From positions 156,166 through 220,165 of the forward strand of contig NZ_VDDA01000010.1 in assembly GCF_006151805.1 (NCBI RefSeq): a stretch of DNA of 64,000 nt. The letters are read 5' to 3'. Of the stretch, positions 44,632-52,902 are shown piece after piece; the first letter of the stretch is position 1, and each line of letters opens with the position of its first letter. The notes beneath the pieces were generated by a model. It had not been told where the DNA came from, did not search any database, and was given only the letters and a program-made list of their open reading frames with translations. This stretch comes from Methylobacterium terricola (lineage in GTDB: Bacteria > Pseudomonadota > Alphaproteobacteria > Rhizobiales > Beijerinckiaceae). The position numbers were made by a program, and so were the translations under genes.

Positions 44632-45414
44632 TCAGGGCGTCGGATCGAGCCGCATCGCCAGGCCCGCCGCCGCCATATGGGCCTTGGCCTCGGCGACGGT
44701 GTGCTGGCCGAAATGGAAGATCGAGGCGGCGAGCACCGCGCTCGCGCCGCCATCGCGCACCCCCGCCACGAGGTCGTCGAGGCCGCCGACGCCGCCCGAG
44801 GCGATCACCGGCACGCTGACCGCGTCGCTGATCGCCCGGGTCAGGCCGAGATCGTAGCCCGAGCGCATGCCGTCGCGGTCCATCGAGGTGACCAGCAATT
44901 CGCCGGCCCCCTTCCCCGCCACCAGGCGGGCGAAGTCAATCGCGTCGATCCCGGTGGGCTTGCGGCCGCCATGGGTGAAGATCTCCCAGCGGGCGGGCTC
45001 GTCGGCGCCTGAGACGCGCTTGGCGTCGATCGCCACGACGATGCATTGCGCGCCGAACTTTTCCGCCGCCCGCGCCACCAGATTCGGGTCGTTCACCGCG
45101 GCAGTGTTGATCGAGACCTTGTCGGCGCCTGCGAGCAGCAGGGTGCGGATGTCCTCGACCTTGCGCACCCCGCCGCCGACGGTGAGCGGCATGAAGCAGG
45201 CCTCCGCCGTGCGGCTCACCGCATCGAGCAGGATGCCGCGGTCCTCGTGGCTCGCCGTGATGTCGAGGAAGCAGAGCTCGTCGGCCCCGGCGCGGTCGTA
45301 GGCCTTGGCGGCCTCGACCGGATCGCCGGCGTCGCGCAATTCGAGGAACTGCACGCCCTTGACGACGCGGCCGTCCTTGACGTCGAGGCAGGGGATGATG
45401 CGGGTCTTGAGCAC
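44632..45414 (-). CDS. hisF: Imidazole glycerol phosphate synthase, cyclase subunit
   Basis: HisF, with HisH, makes imidazole glycerol phosphate and AICAR. The 260-residue TIM barrel shows the catalytic aspartates in RIIPCLDVKDGRVVKG and VVAIDAKRVSG, plus the phosphate-binding loops TVGGGVRKVEDI and IASGGVGGLDDL. The start is a GTG (VLKTRIIPC) at 45414. Another GTG at 45429 overlaps the DUF29 stop as GTGA, so coupling to that gene is possible. The DUF29 gene separates it from hisA. Confidence 0.95.
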   Translation of the reverse strand: MLKTRIIPCLDVKDGRVVKGVQFLELRDAGDPVEAAKAYDRAGADELCFLDITASHEDRGILLDAVSRTAEACFMPLTVGGGVRKVEDIRTLLLAGADKVSINTAAVNDPNLVARAAEKFGAQCIVVAIDAKRVSGADEPARWEIFTHGGRKPTGIDAIDFARLVAGKGAGELLVTSMDRDGMRSGYDLGLTRAISDAVSVPVIASGGVGGLDDLVAGVRDGGASAVLAASIFHFGQHTVAEAKAHMAAAGLAMRLDPTP

Positions 45415-45425
45415 GGGGCGTTGGC

Positions 45426-45914
45426 TCACTCGTGAACGAACGGGCGTGTCATCGCCTCGTCGCGCGTGAAGGGGCAAGTGGCGGGAACGGCCTTGGGAGC
45501 GAGGCCGGTTTCGCGAATCGCGTCGAGTCGTGCCTGCAGGTAGGCGCGCTCAAACGCCTCGTCGAGGCGGGATTTGAGGCTAGGATTGTCAGCGATCGTC
45601 AGCCTGACGTGTTTGCGATGTGTCGCGATCGAGACCTCCCAGCTCGCGCAGCGGTGGCTCGGCTGGTACTCACACTTGAGCATATGAAGCTGGACCAGCG
45701 CATAGAAGCTGACGAGGCGGTTGAACTCCGAGCGGCCCAAGCTCTCGATCTCCTCGGCCAAGTTCTCACGGTCGAGCGCCGAGAAGTCGCCGACGCGGAG
45801 CGCCGCAGCCTGCTCCCTCGCCCAGCCGTAGATATCGTCGGCATAGGCGGTCATCGGGCGCGGGGAAGACGGCCGCATCGGCGGCGGCTTGGACTTGCGG
45901 GTCGCGGCCGTCAT
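45426..45914 (-). CDS. DUF29 family protein inserted in the histidine operon
   Basis: This 162-residue protein has the DUF29 pattern: DDIYGWAREQAAALRVGDFS, LDRENLAEEIESLGRSEFNR, then LVQLHMLKCEYQPSHRCASW. DUF29 proteins are common in cyanobacteria and Rhizobiales and may act as antitoxin-like or regulatory helpers, but their function is unproven. The gene lies between hisA and hisF on the same strand, a place normally empty, and its base use looks less GC-rich than its neighbours. GGAGG sits about 11 nt before the ATG at 45914. A later ATG at 45854 is also possible. It is probably an acquired gene that rides on the operon promoter. Confidence 0.85.
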   Translation of the reverse strand: MTAATRKSKPPPMRPSSPRPMTAYADDIYGWAREQAAALRVGDFSALDRENLAEEIESLGRSEFNRLVSFYALVQLHMLKCEYQPSHRCASWEVSIATHRKHVRLTIADNPSLKSRLDEAFERAYLQARLDAIRETGLAPKAVPATCPFTRDEAMTRPFVHE

Positions 45915-45972
45915 GCTGTCACATGCCTCCGGAAAGCGACCGCGATCCTATCACGCGGCGAGCCCCAGCGCC

Positions 45973-46734
45973 TCACGCCGCCGGCTGGGTCCCGCCCTGC
46001 GCGGCCGTCGCCCGCGCGATGGCGGCCAGCGCCTCCTTCGGGTCGATCCGGCCGTCATAGAGGGCGCGGCCCGTGATCGCCCCGGCGAGGCTCGCGCAAT
46101 CCGGCTCGAGGATCCGGTGCACGTCCTCGATCGAGGCCAGCCCCCCGGAGGCGATGACCGGGATCTTCACCGCCTGGGCGAGGCCCAAGGTCATCGGGAT
46201 GTTGAGGCCCTTGAGGATCCCGTCGCGGGCGATGTCGGTGTAGATGATCGCGGCGACGCCGGCATCCTCGAAGCGGCGGCCGAGCTCGTCCGCCGTGACC
46301 GTCGAGGTCTTGGCCCAGCCCTCGACCGCGACGCGTCCGTCCTTGGCGTCGATGCCGACGGCGATCTTGCCGGGGAAGCGGCGGGCGGCCTCGCGCACGA
46401 AGGTCGGGTCCTTCACCGCGGCGGTGCCGATGATGACCCGGCTGACGCCCTTGGCGAGCCAGGCCTCGACCGTGCGCATCTCGCGGATGCCGCCGCCGAG
46501 CTGCACCGGGATCTTGACGGCGGTCAGGATCGCGTCGACCGCTGCCGCGTTCATCGGCGCCCCCGCGAACGCCCCGTCGAGATCGACCACGTGGAGCCAG
46601 GAGAAGCCCTGCTCCTGGAACGTCGCGGCCTGCGCCGCCGGATCGTCGCTGAAGACGATGGCCTGGGCCATGTCGCCCTGCACGAGGCGGACGCAGCGCC
46701 CTTCCTTGAGATCGATGGCCGGAAACAGGATCAC
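45973..46734 (-). CDS. hisA: ProFAR isomerase
   Basis: HisA isomerises ProFAR to PRFAR, the fourth step of histidine synthesis. The 253-residue TIM barrel starts MILFPAIDLKEGRCVRLVQG (catalytic Asp8) and has VAVGIDAKDG-type sequence around the second Asp, VQLGGGIREMRTVEAWL, and IASGGLASIEDVHRIL for phosphate binding. It lies 44 bp after hisH in the operon. The C-terminus (ARATAAQGGTQPAA) is slightly longer than usual. Confidence 0.95.
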   Translation of the reverse strand: MILFPAIDLKEGRCVRLVQGDMAQAIVFSDDPAAQAATFQEQGFSWLHVVDLDGAFAGAPMNAAAVDAILTAVKIPVQLGGGIREMRTVEAWLAKGVSRVIIGTAAVKDPTFVREAARRFPGKIAVGIDAKDGRVAVEGWAKTSTVTADELGRRFEDAGVAAIIYTDIARDGILKGLNIPMTLGLAQAVKIPVIASGGLASIEDVHRILEPDCASLAGAITGRALYDGRIDPKEALAAIARATAAQGGTQPAA

Positions 46735-46778
46735 GCGTCGTCACCGCAAGGCTTGAGAAGAGGGAGCGGCGGCCGCTC

Positions 46779-47438
46779 TCAGGGCCGCCAGCGCAGGAAG
46801 TTGCCGATGAGCCGCAGCCCGAGAGTCTGGCTCTTCTCGGGATGGAACTGGGTGCCGGCGATGGTGCCGCGGGCCACCATGGCGGTGACCGGCCCGCCGT
46901 AATCGGCGCTCGCCACCACGTCCCCGGGCTCCGCCGGGGCGAGGGCGTAGCTGTGGACGAAATAGGCGTGCAGGCCCTCAGACCCGGTCGGGATCCCGTC
47001 GAGGAGCGGGTGCGGGCGGTCCGCCTGGAGCGTGTTCCAGCCCATATGCGGCACCTTCAGCCCGGGGTCCGACGGCCGGATCGGCGCGACGTCGCCGGGG
47101 ATCCAGCCGAGGCCGGGCGTGACCTCGTATTCGAGGCCGCGGCTCGCGAGAAGCTGCATGCCGACGCAGATGCCGAGGAACGGCCGGGCGCGGCCATGCG
47201 CCACCTCGGTCATCGCCTCGACCATGCCGGACACGGCATCGAGCCCGCGTCGGCAATCGGCATAGGCGCCGACGCCTGGCAGCACGACACGGTCGGCGGC
47301 GGCAACGGTCTCGGGGTCGGAGGTGACGACGATGCGCGCATCGGCTCCGGCCTCGCGGGCAGCGCGCTCGAAGGCCTTGGCGGCCGAGTGCAGGTTGCCG
47401 GAGCCGTAATCGATGATGGCGACTGTCTCCGCGCTCAA
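46779..47438 (-). CDS. hisH: Imidazole glycerol phosphate synthase, glutaminase subunit
   Basis: HisH releases ammonia from glutamine and channels it to HisF. The 219-residue GATase1 protein has VAIIDYGSGNLHSAAKAFER, the nucleophile motif FLGICVGMQLLASRG and the His-Glu pair in GTQFHPEKSQTLGLRL, so the triad is complete. VVLPGVGAYADC provides the oxyanion strand. It is followed by hisA and preceded by the DUF2628 gene, the standard Rhizobiales order. Confidence 0.95.
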   Translation of the reverse strand: MSAETVAIIDYGSGNLHSAAKAFERAAREAGADARIVVTSDPETVAAADRVVLPGVGAYADCRRGLDAVSGMVEAMTEVAHGRARPFLGICVGMQLLASRGLEYEVTPGLGWIPGDVAPIRPSDPGLKVPHMGWNTLQADRPHPLLDGIPTGSEGLHAYFVHSYALAPAEPGDVVASADYGGPVTAMVARGTIAGTQFHPEKSQTLGLRLIGNFLRWRP

Positions 47439-47502
47439 CGGAAGTCCTCCCGGGCCGCGGTGTGCGGGATCAACGAAACGAAGGAGTATGCGGTTGCGGC
47501 GC

Positions 47503-47997
47503 TCACCGGGGGCTCTGCGCCTCCGGGAACAGGCCGAGCGCCGGGCTCTCGGCGCGGACGCTCGTCGGCGTCACCACCGGCCGCGCCGGAGCCGCTCCGA
47601 GCCGGGCACCCTCCTCGCGTAGCCAGCGGGCGACGACCTTCACCTCCGCCTCGCGGGCGTCCGAGGCCGTCACCGCGTCGCGGATCGGCCGGCCGGTGCG
47701 GGCATAGGTCCAGCGCCGCAGGGACGAGGCTTCGAGGCCGACGAGCCACGACAGGAGCAGCGCGATCAGGAAGCCGGCGACCGGGTTCAGACCCAGGACG
47801 AAGCCCGCCCCCCAGACCACGATCTCGGCCGCGAGCACGACCAGCCCGGCGAGCCAGAGCCGGTGCCAGAAGAACCACAGGGCCGAGAACCAGAAGGCCG
47901 GCCAGACGAAGGCGTCGGGCACCAGCTTGGCCTGGTCGAGGGCTTCCGGCTCGCCGGGATCGACCTCGTCGGGGACGTGCAAGGTGTAGGTGGTCAT
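47503..47997 (-). CDS. DUF2628 family membrane protein in the histidine operon
   Basis: This 164-residue protein starts MTTYTLHVPDE at the ATG at 47997. It has an aromatic-rich stretch VPDAFVWPAFWFSALWFFWH, then two membrane helices (LAGLVVLAAEIVVWGAGFVL and PVAGFLIALLLSWLVGLEAS), matching DUF2628. The C-terminal 60 residues are soluble. A DUF2628 gene between hisB and hisH is a usual Rhizobiales arrangement, though its link to histidine synthesis is unknown. The upstream 69 codons of open frame lie within hisB shadow and are not coding. Confidence 0.85.
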   Translation of the reverse strand: MTTYTLHVPDEVDPGEPEALDQAKLVPDAFVWPAFWFSALWFFWHRLWLAGLVVLAAEIVVWGAGFVLGLNPVAGFLIALLLSWLVGLEASSLRRWTYARTGRPIRDAVTASDAREAEVKVVARWLREEGARLGAAPARPVVTPTSVRAESPALGLFPEAQSPR

Positions 47998-48046
47998 CCG
48001 GTCTCCCCGGGATCCGTCGCGTGGTCTTGCTCGATATCTTACAACT

Positions 48047-48649
48047 TCAGAGCGAGCCCTTCGTCGAAGGGACCCGGCCGCCCTCGCGGGGGTCGACTTC
48101 GACGGCGTGCCGCAAGGCACGTGCCAGCCCCTTGTAGCAGCTCTCGGCGATGTGGTGCTGGTTGTCGCCGTACAGCGTCTCGACGTGGAGCGTGATCCCG
48201 GCATTCATCGCGAAGGCCTGGAACCACTCCCGCACCAGCTCGGTGTCGAAGACGCCGATCTTCTCGCGGGCGAACGCGGTGCGGAAGACCAGGAACGGCC
48301 GCCCCGAAATGTCGACGGCGACCCGGGTCAGTGCCTCATCCATGGGCAGGTGCAGGTCGGCGTAGCGGCGAATGCCGCGCTTGTCGCCGAGCGCCTGGGC
48401 GAAGGCCTGGCCGAGCGCGATACCGCAATCCTCGGTGGTATGGTGCTGGTCGACATGGAGATCGCCCGTCACCTTGATCTCGAGATCGAACAGCGCGTGC
48501 CGGGCGAGCAGCTCGAGCATGTGGTCGAGGAAGCCGACCCCCGTCGCGATGCTGGCCTTGCCGGTGCCGTCGAGGGTGAGCGCGACGCTGACGTCGGTCT
48601 CGGCAGTACGCCGGTCGACGCGGCCGGCGCGGAGGGTGGTCTCGGTCAT
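48047..48649 (-). CDS. hisB: Imidazoleglycerol-phosphate dehydratase
   Basis: HisB dehydrates imidazoleglycerol phosphate to imidazole acetol phosphate. The 200-residue protein is the monofunctional form, with the manganese-binding motifs FLDHMLELLARHALFDLEIK, VDQHHTTEDCGIALGQAFA, HHIAESCYKGLARALR and the repeat of the fold between them. The ATG at 48649 (MTETTLRAGRVDRR) is chosen over an upstream TTG. It is the first gene of the operon hisB-DUF2628-hisH-hisA-DUF29-hisF-hisE-coaA. A hairpin lies just before it. Confidence 0.95.
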   Translation of the reverse strand: MTETTLRAGRVDRRTAETDVSVALTLDGTGKASIATGVGFLDHMLELLARHALFDLEIKVTGDLHVDQHHTTEDCGIALGQAFAQALGDKRGIRRYADLHLPMDEALTRVAVDISGRPFLVFRTAFAREKIGVFDTELVREWFQAFAMNAGITLHVETLYGDNQHHIAESCYKGLARALRHAVEVDPREGGRVPSTKGSL

Positions 48650-48674
48650 CGCAGGTGGGGTCGCCAACGGGAAA

Positions 48675-48701
48675 CGGGCTGCCTTGTTAAAAGGCAGCCC
48701 G
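48675..48701 (-). terminator. Hairpin between mtnP and hisB
   Basis: CGGGCTGCCTT (48675-48685) pairs perfectly with AAGGCAGCCCG (48691-48701) across a 5-nt loop. On the minus strand only TTT follows. It probably ends mtnP transcription before hisB. No histidine-rich leader peptide was seen, so attenuation is not supported. Confidence 0.65.
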
Positions 48702-48761
48702 TGGAAAGGCCAGGGGTGTTGCCGGCTTTATACCATCCATGCGCGCCAGCGCGTGGCCGGA

Positions 48762-49640
48762 TCACCCCTGCGCCAACACCCGCGCGCAGATCGCGTCGAG
48801 CTTGGCCAGGAGCGCCGGATCCCGGTGGCCCGGGGCCGTCATGATGGCGCCGTCGAGCGCCCGGTCGGAGCGCGCCGGGCAGGGCTCGCGCTCGGCCGGG
48901 AAGTCGCGGGCGAGCCGGCTCACCAGGCGGGCGGCCTTGGCGGCGTTGGCGCGGGCCACCGCCACCACGGCGGCGACGTCGACGGCGTCATGCTCCGGGT
49001 GCCAGCAATCGAAGTCGGTCACCATCGCGATCGTCGCGTAGGTGATCTCGGCCTCGCGGGCGAGCTTGGCCTCCGGCATGTTGGTCATGCCGATCACGTC
49101 GTAGCCCTGCGCCTTGTAGGTCAGCGACTCGGCGTAGGACGAGAATTGCGGCCCCTCCATGCAGACATAGGTGCCGCCCTTCCTGACCGCGATCTCCTCG
49201 GCTTCCGCCGCGGCGAGGATGCGGGCCTGCAGGCCTGGCCCGACCGGATGGGCCATCGAGACGTGGGCGACGCAACCATTGCCGAAGAACGACGAGGTGC
49301 GGCCGACCGTCCGGTCGACGAACTGGTCCACGAGGACGAACAGGCCGGGATAGAGTTCCTGGCGGAACGAGCCGCAGGCCGACAGCGCGACGATGTCGGT
49401 GACGCCGGCGCGCTTCAGGACGTCGATATTGGCACGGTAATCGATGCCGGACGGCGACAGCCGGTGGCCGCGGCCGTGGCGCGCCAGGAACACCACCGGG
49501 GTCTGCCCGATGCGGCCGATGCGGAGCGCGTCCGACGGCTCGCCCCAGGGCGAGGTGATCGCCTCCTCGCGCACGTCCTCCAGCCCGGGCAGGTCGTAGA
49601 CGCCCGATCCGCCGATCACTCCGAGAACGGCCTTGGCCAT
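48762..49640 (-). CDS. mtnP: S-methyl-5'-thioadenosine phosphorylase
   Basis: MtnP splits methylthioadenosine to adenine and methylthioribose-1-phosphate for methionine salvage. The 292-residue trimeric purine-phosphorylase family protein shows LGVIGGSGVYDLPGL, FLARHGRGHRLSPSGIDYRA (phosphate binding), SACGSFRQELYPG, and VCMEGPQFSSYAESLTYK with IGMTNMPEAKLAREAEI, the active-site loops for this branch. YDVIGMTNMPEA is diagnostic for MTAP. It lies between petABC and hisB with terminators on both sides. Confidence 0.94.
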   Translation of the reverse strand: MAKAVLGVIGGSGVYDLPGLEDVREEAITSPWGEPSDALRIGRIGQTPVVFLARHGRGHRLSPSGIDYRANIDVLKRAGVTDIVALSACGSFRQELYPGLFVLVDQFVDRTVGRTSSFFGNGCVAHVSMAHPVGPGLQARILAAAEAEEIAVRKGGTYVCMEGPQFSSYAESLTYKAQGYDVIGMTNMPEAKLAREAEITYATIAMVTDFDCWHPEHDAVDVAAVVAVARANAAKAARLVSRLARDFPAEREPCPARSDRALDGAIMTAPGHRDPALLAKLDAICARVLAQG

Positions 49641-49658
49641 GAAGCTTCTCCTCTAACG

Positions 49659-49683
49659 AAAAGAGGCCCCTCGCGGGGCCTCT
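49659..49683 (-). terminator. Rho-independent terminator after petABC
   Basis: On the minus strand AGAGGCCCC-GCGA-GGGGCCTCT (49683-49662) is a perfect 9-bp stem, with the T run TTTT at 49662-49659. It ends the cytochrome bc1 operon just before mtnP. Confidence 0.9.
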
Positions 49684-49704
49684 GGACGACTGGACTGGGT
49701 GAGG

Positions 49705-50616
49705 TCAGTGCGTCTTGTGCAGCTCGGGCTGCAGCCCGTGCGTCTCGCCGCCGACGTCCGACCAGATCTTCTTCTTCACGTAGTAGAGCAGGCCGGCCAG
49801 CACGATCAGGAAGAGCAGCGCCCGCAGGCCGAGCGACTTGCGTGCCAGGAGGTGCGGCTCGGCCGTCCACATCAGGAAGGCGGTCACGTCGCGCGAGTAC
49901 TGGTCGATCGTCTCCGGGGCGACCGGCTGTCCGTTCTTGCCCTTGGCGTAGGTCACCTGACCGTCGCTAAGGGGCTTGGGCATCGCGATGACGTGGCCCG
50001 GATAGTACTCGTTGTAGTGGCCGCCTGCCGGCACCGTCACGTCCTTCGGCGGCTCGTCCTTGTAGCCGTTGAGGAGGGCGTGGATGTAGTCGGGGCCCTG
50101 CTCGGTATAGCCGATGAAGGGCAGCCAGTCGATGATGAACCACAGGCCGCCGCGGGCGAAGGTGCGGGCCTTGGCCATCAGCGACAGGTCCGGCGGCGCC
50201 TTGCCGCCATTGGCGGCGGCCGCCGCCTGCTCGTTCGGGAACGGCGCCGGGATCTTGTCGGCCGGACGGCCGGGCCGCTCGAACATGTCGCCGGAATCGT
50301 TCGGCCCGTCCTTGACCTTGTACTCCGCCGCCAGCGCCTTGACCTGGGCGGCCGAGAAGTCGGGCCCGCCCTCCTGCTCAAGGTTGCGGAAGCGGATGTA
50401 GCTCAGGCTATGGCAGTTCGAGCAGACCTCGCGGTAGACCTGGAAGCCGCGCTGCAGCTGCGCCTGGTCGAAGGTGCCGAACATCCCCGAGAAGGTCCAC
50501 TTCTCGCGGTGCGGCAGCGGTCCATGCTCTTCCGCGGAGGCGGCGCCGACCGACAGGATCGCGGCGAAAGCGGCCGCCAGGAGGGCGCGTGTCCCGAGAG
50601 CGCGTGTTCTGATCAT
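49705..50616 (-). CDS. petC: Cytochrome c1 of the bc1 complex
   Basis: PetC (FbcC) carries electrons from the Rieske protein to cytochrome c. The 303-residue protein has a signal peptide (MIRTRALGTRALLAAAFAAI, cleavage near ASA), the haem motif CSNCH (Cys65, Cys68, His69), the methionine-ligand region AMPKPLSDGQ and a C-terminal membrane anchor (ALLFLIVLAGLLYYVKKK). The ATG at 50616 starts the signal peptide, while the frame extends upstream without support. It is the last gene of petABC. A separate signal peptide here shows that cytochrome b and c1 are encoded as two genes. Confidence 0.95.
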   Translation of the reverse strand: MIRTRALGTRALLAAAFAAILSVGAASAEEHGPLPHREKWTFSGMFGTFDQAQLQRGFQVYREVCSNCHSLSYIRFRNLEQEGGPDFSAAQVKALAAEYKVKDGPNDSGDMFERPGRPADKIPAPFPNEQAAAAANGGKAPPDLSLMAKARTFARGGLWFIIDWLPFIGYTEQGPDYIHALLNGYKDEPPKDVTVPAGGHYNEYYPGHVIAMPKPLSDGQVTYAKGKNGQPVAPETIDQYSRDVTAFLMWTAEPHLLARKSLGLRALLFLIVLAGLLYYVKKKIWSDVGGETHGLQPELHKTH

Positions 50617-50710
50617 TCCCCTCGATGCCCCTTGCGGCGTCGTCAGTCTTCTGTGTGGTCGAGGAGCGGGGCGGACGCCTCCCAGCATCCGCCCAACCCT
50701 TGCGGAGTTG

Positions 50711-51997
50711 TCAGCCCTTGGTCGGGGGAGCGGCGGTGGCGCCGGCCGGCATGCCGGACGAGCCGACCTGCTTGCCCGGGCCGGTGACGCTCTCGAGGAT
50801 CGAGCCCGGCAGGGGCTTCGGGGTCTCGAAGAGGCCGACCAGCGGCATCACGATCAGGAAGTGGGCGAAGTAGTAGAAGGTGGCCAGGCGCGAGGCGAGG
50901 ACGTAGCCGCCCTCCGGGGGCTTCGAGCCGAGCCAGCCGAGCAGGAAGCAGCAGAAGATGAACACCCAGAAGAACTGGCGGTAGATCGGGCGGTAGTTGG
51001 CCGAGCGGACCCGCGAGGTGTCGAGCCACGGCGCCAGCGCCAGGATGATCACCGCCCCGAACATCAGGATCACGCCGCCGAGCTTGTCCGGCACCGCGCG
51101 CAGGATGGCGTAGAAGGGCAGGAAGTACCACTCGGGCACGATATGCGCCGGCGTCACGGCGGGGTTCGCCGGGATGTAGTTGTCGGCGTGGCCGAGATAG
51201 TTCGGCTGCAGGAAGATCCAGTAGGCGAAGAAGACGAAGAACACCACCACCGCGAACACGTCCTTGATGGTCGCGTAGGGGGTGAAGGGCACGGCGTCCT
51301 TGCCGGTCTTGATCGGGATGCCGGTCGGGTTGTTCTGGCCGGTGACGTGCAGCGCCCAGACGTGCAGGACGACGACGCCGGCGATCATGAACGGCAGCAG
51401 GTAGTGCAGAGAGAAGAAGCGGTTGATGGTCGGGTTGCCGACCGAGTAGCCGCCCCAGAGCAGGCTCTGGATCGTGTCGCCGACGATCGGGATCGCCGCC
51501 AGGATGTTGGTAATGACGGTGGCGCCCCAGAACGACATCTGGCCCCACGGCAGGGTGTAGCCGAGGAACGCGGTCGCCATCATCAGCAGGTAGATGATCA
51601 CGCCGAGGATGTAGAGCACCTCGCGCGGGGCCTTGTACGACCCGTAATAGAGGTTGCGGAACATGTGCACGTACACCGCGATGAAGAACATCGAGGCGCC
51701 GTTGGCGTGCATGTAGCGCAGGAGCCAGCCGTAATTCACGTCGCGCATGATGTGCTCGACGGAGTTGAACGCCTCGGTGGCGGAGGGCTGGTAGTGCATC
51801 GCCAGCCAGACGCCGGTGATGATCTGCGAGCCCAGCATCACGATCAGGATCGCGCCGAAGGTCCAGAAGTAGTTCAGGTTGCGCGGAACCGGGAACGCGA
51901 TGAACGACGAATGGACCAGGCCGACGATCGGCAGCCGGGCCTCGAACCACTTCGCGATGCGGCTCTTGGGAACGTAGGTGGTAGCGTGTGCGCTCAT
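50711..51997 (-). CDS. petB: Cytochrome b of the bc1 complex
   Basis: PetB oxidises ubiquinol and holds two haem b groups in the inner membrane. The 428-residue protein is full length with eight membrane helices. Paired His ligands are visible in YMHANGASMFFIAVYVHMFR and in FSLHYLLPFMIAGVVVLHVWALH. The Qo motif PEWYF is present (VPEWYFLPFYAIL). WGATVITNILAAIP and the GYTLPWGQMSFW segment are also typical. It follows petA by about 40 bp and precedes petC by about 95 bp. Confidence 0.97.
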   Translation of the reverse strand: MSAHATTYVPKSRIAKWFEARLPIVGLVHSSFIAFPVPRNLNYFWTFGAILIVMLGSQIITGVWLAMHYQPSATEAFNSVEHIMRDVNYGWLLRYMHANGASMFFIAVYVHMFRNLYYGSYKAPREVLYILGVIIYLLMMATAFLGYTLPWGQMSFWGATVITNILAAIPIVGDTIQSLLWGGYSVGNPTINRFFSLHYLLPFMIAGVVVLHVWALHVTGQNNPTGIPIKTGKDAVPFTPYATIKDVFAVVVFFVFFAYWIFLQPNYLGHADNYIPANPAVTPAHIVPEWYFLPFYAILRAVPDKLGGVILMFGAVIILALAPWLDTSRVRSANYRPIYRQFFWVFIFCCFLLGWLGSKPPEGGYVLASRLATFYYFAHFLIVMPLVGLFETPKPLPGSILESVTGPGKQVGSSGMPAGATAAPPTKG

Positions 51998-52038
51998 GGG
52001 GCAGCCCGCGTCTGGCGTTGCTTCACGATCGGCTTAGT

Positions 52039-52602
52039 TCAGGCGGTGGCGCCTTCGCCGATGCGGACCTTGGTGTCGCCCTGGAAGGCATAGGGCGGGA
52101 TCGGCAGGTTGATCGGCGCCGGACCGCGGGTCACGCGGCCCACCGCGTCGAACTGCGAGCCGTGGCAGGGGCAGCCCCAGCCCTCATGTCCGTTGGCGTT
52201 GGCGATCGGCACGCAGCCGAGATGGGTGCAGTTGCCGTAGGCGACGAGCCAGCGCTCGTGGCCGTCCTTCACGCGGCCCAGGAACGGGGCCGGATCGATC
52301 AGGCTCGCCGGGGCGACCGCCTTCATGTCGGCGACCTCCTTCTCGGTGAGGTGGCGCACGAAGATCAGCTTGCCGCGCCAGAACACGTTGACGATCTGCC
52401 CGTCGGCGATCGGGGTGAGGTCGACGTCGATCGGCGCGCCGGCGGCGATCGTCTCGGCGTCGGGAGCCATCGAGGCGACGAAGGGCCAGGCCAGAGCGGC
52501 GGCCCCGACCACGGCGCCCGCGCCGGTGGCGAGGAACAGGAAGTCCCGGCGGGTCGTCCCGTGGGGATGCGCGGCGTCGGAGGGGGCGGCGGTGGTGGCC
52601 AA
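52039..52602 (-). CDS. petA: Rieske iron-sulfur subunit of the bc1 complex
   Basis: This 187-residue Rieske protein starts with a TTG at 52602 (MATTAAPSDAAHPHG) with GGAG upstream, since no ATG suits. The N-terminus has a Tat signal (TTRRDFLFLATG) and an uncleaved membrane anchor. The [2Fe-2S] motifs CTHLGC (Cys125, His127) and CPCHGS (Cys144, His147) are intact, with Cys130 and Cys146 forming the usual disulfide. It is the first gene of petABC. The frame extends upstream to 52788, but those codons are low-complexity and cross the promoter. Confidence 0.95.
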   Translation of the reverse strand: MATTAAPSDAAHPHGTTRRDFLFLATGAGAVVGAAALAWPFVASMAPDAETIAAGAPIDVDLTPIADGQIVNVFWRGKLIFVRHLTEKEVADMKAVAPASLIDPAPFLGRVKDGHERWLVAYGNCTHLGCVPIANANGHEGWGCPCHGSQFDAVGRVTRGPAPINLPIPPYAFQGDTKVRIGEGATA

Positions 52603-52902
52603 GTTCCGGCTCTCCCGAGAGATCGTTGACGGCGCGGGCCGCCGCCTGCGCGGCGAAACGGCGTGGAAACCCGCGGATAAGGTCGGCGAGGTTCTGGTTC
52701 CCCGATCCTGTCGGACCGAAGCACCTCCCCGCTCATGGCGGCAATGCGACCGGGCGTCGCCGCGCGGGTAGCTCTGTTGCACGGCCAAGCCCCGGAATAA
52801 AGGGCGAAAAGGCCCTTCGATCCGGAGGAGTTCCAGATTTCCCGCGAGTGTGTCGCGGGTTCCCGGGACGGCCTGCGGGAGCCGTCCCGGGGGGCGCCGA
52901 GC
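52603..52902. other. Intergenic region with two adjacent hairpins
   Basis: This 300-bp gap between petA and the upstream MFS gene, both minus, holds two perfect stems: CCCGCGA/TCGCGGG (52841-52859) and CCCGGGACGGC/GCCGTCCCGGG (52862-52891). There is no long T run after either. They may end the MFS transcript. The petABC promoter should lie between 52610 and 52830. Confidence 0.5.

Noticed and set aside
48650..48761. Histidine attenuator before hisB
   Set aside because: The hairpin is clear but there is no His-rich leader peptide. It fits better as the mtnP terminator.
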